Of a stretch of DNA of 64,000 nucleotides, positions 63,771-64,000 are shown in pieces. Numbering within the stretch: position 1 is the first letter of the stretch; each line of letters opens with the position of its first letter. Below the pieces are notes generated by a model. The model saw nothing but the letters and a program-made list of their open reading frames with translations. It was not told where the DNA came from and did no database searches. A program made the translations under genes and the position numbers. This stretch comes from an uncultured Aquimarina sp. (GTDB taxonomy: Bacteria > Bacteroidota > Bacteroidia > Flavobacteriales > Flavobacteriaceae). The stretch is taken from NCBI GenBank assembly GCA_947498775.1, contig CANMLL010000010.1:172706-236705 (forward strand), given 5' to 3'.

Positions 63771-64000
63771 TGGTTCATCTTTTGAACTATTAACTAGTGA
63801 AGCTCTTCTGTTTTCAATTTCTTTTTCTAGAAATTTTATTCTTTTTTTATTTTTATTTAAATACTCATTGGCGAGTTCGATAATTTTATTATAAGACTTA
63901 TTCTTTATGGTTTGTAATACTATTATAATTCCCCCTATTCATAGGACAGAATAATTAAAAAATAAGATGTTAATGATGTTGAAAGAGGGGGGTCTGGGGG
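63771..64000. other. Window end: probable upstream part of the preceding gene, then G-rich tail
   Basis: 63771 to about 63930 reads in the minus-strand frame of the gene ending at 63318, with coding-like content but no recognised start. The last bases (GGGGGGTCTGGGGG) are low complexity; nothing else is seen. Confidence 0.35.

Noticed and set aside
63980..64000. G-rich tail as a quadruplex element
   Set aside because: Only two G-runs are inside the window, too few to support a quadruplex.

Overview
The window looks like a chromosome segment of a marine-type member of the Bacteroidota, most likely Flavobacteriaceae (Aquimarina or a relative is plausible but not proven). The basis is low-GC DNA, a TonB-dependent receptor with a carboxypeptidase-like N-terminal domain, many lipoproteins, a Bacteroidota-type -7 box (TACTTTTG) and the families present. 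No tRNA, rRNA, CRISPR array or prophage was seen.

Layout. 1-4.7 kb: phosphate uptake and control (PiT transporter with a PhoU-like tail, then phoB and phoR). The PiT promoter carries TAACATT repeats in 11-bp phase, probably Pho boxes. 4.65-13.5 kb: housekeeping genes (glycosyltransferase, trmB, LysE-type exporter, alkyltransferase-like protein, Mrp/NifU Fe-S assembly, acyltransferase, AraC regulator, metallophosphoesterase). 13.8-46.7 kb: a 33-kb polysaccharide utilisation locus. 46.7-58.4 kb: small membrane and metal-binding proteins, an Mla-type lipid-transport operon, a LolD/MacB-like ABC system, and a cluster of PEP synthase, flavodoxin-like protein and short hibernation factor. 58.4-64 kb: gene-poor, with hairpins, degraded insertion sequences, a serine hydrolase, a beta-propeller lipoprotein, an ASCH-domain lipoprotein and a protein of unknown function.

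The locus. A LacI regulator is followed by uxaC and uxaB on the minus strand. Divergently run a TonB receptor, a beta-helix lipoprotein (no SusD was seen), a GH28-like protein, an alpha/alpha-toroid protein, a second GH28-like protein, an exported enolase-superfamily protein, a GH2 enzyme, a sulfatase and an enolase-superfamily gene broken by an in-frame TAG. A long convergent minus-strand operon, uxaA to 32.8 kb, holds altronate dehydratase, an SDR uronate reductase, mannonate dehydratase, a small formylglycine-generating-enzyme-like lipoprotein, a sulfatase, and two divergent paralogues of an unrecognised TIM-barrel-like family around an exported WD40-type protein. Divergent from uxaA run kdgK, eda and a TRAP transporter. 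Together these give complete routes from glucuronate and galacturonate to pyruvate plus glyceraldehyde 3-phosphate, so the substrate is probably a sulfated, uronic-acid-rich glycan. Palindromes built on GCAATCGATTGC lie at both divergent promoters and inside the start of uxaC, and suggest one LacI regulon.

The best candidates for something undescribed are the TIM-barrel-like pair, the toroid protein, the exported enolase-superfamily proteins, the two GH28-like proteins without the usual GHG histidine, and the SusD-less receptor/beta-helix pair. All calls come from reading the sequence; no database search was run.
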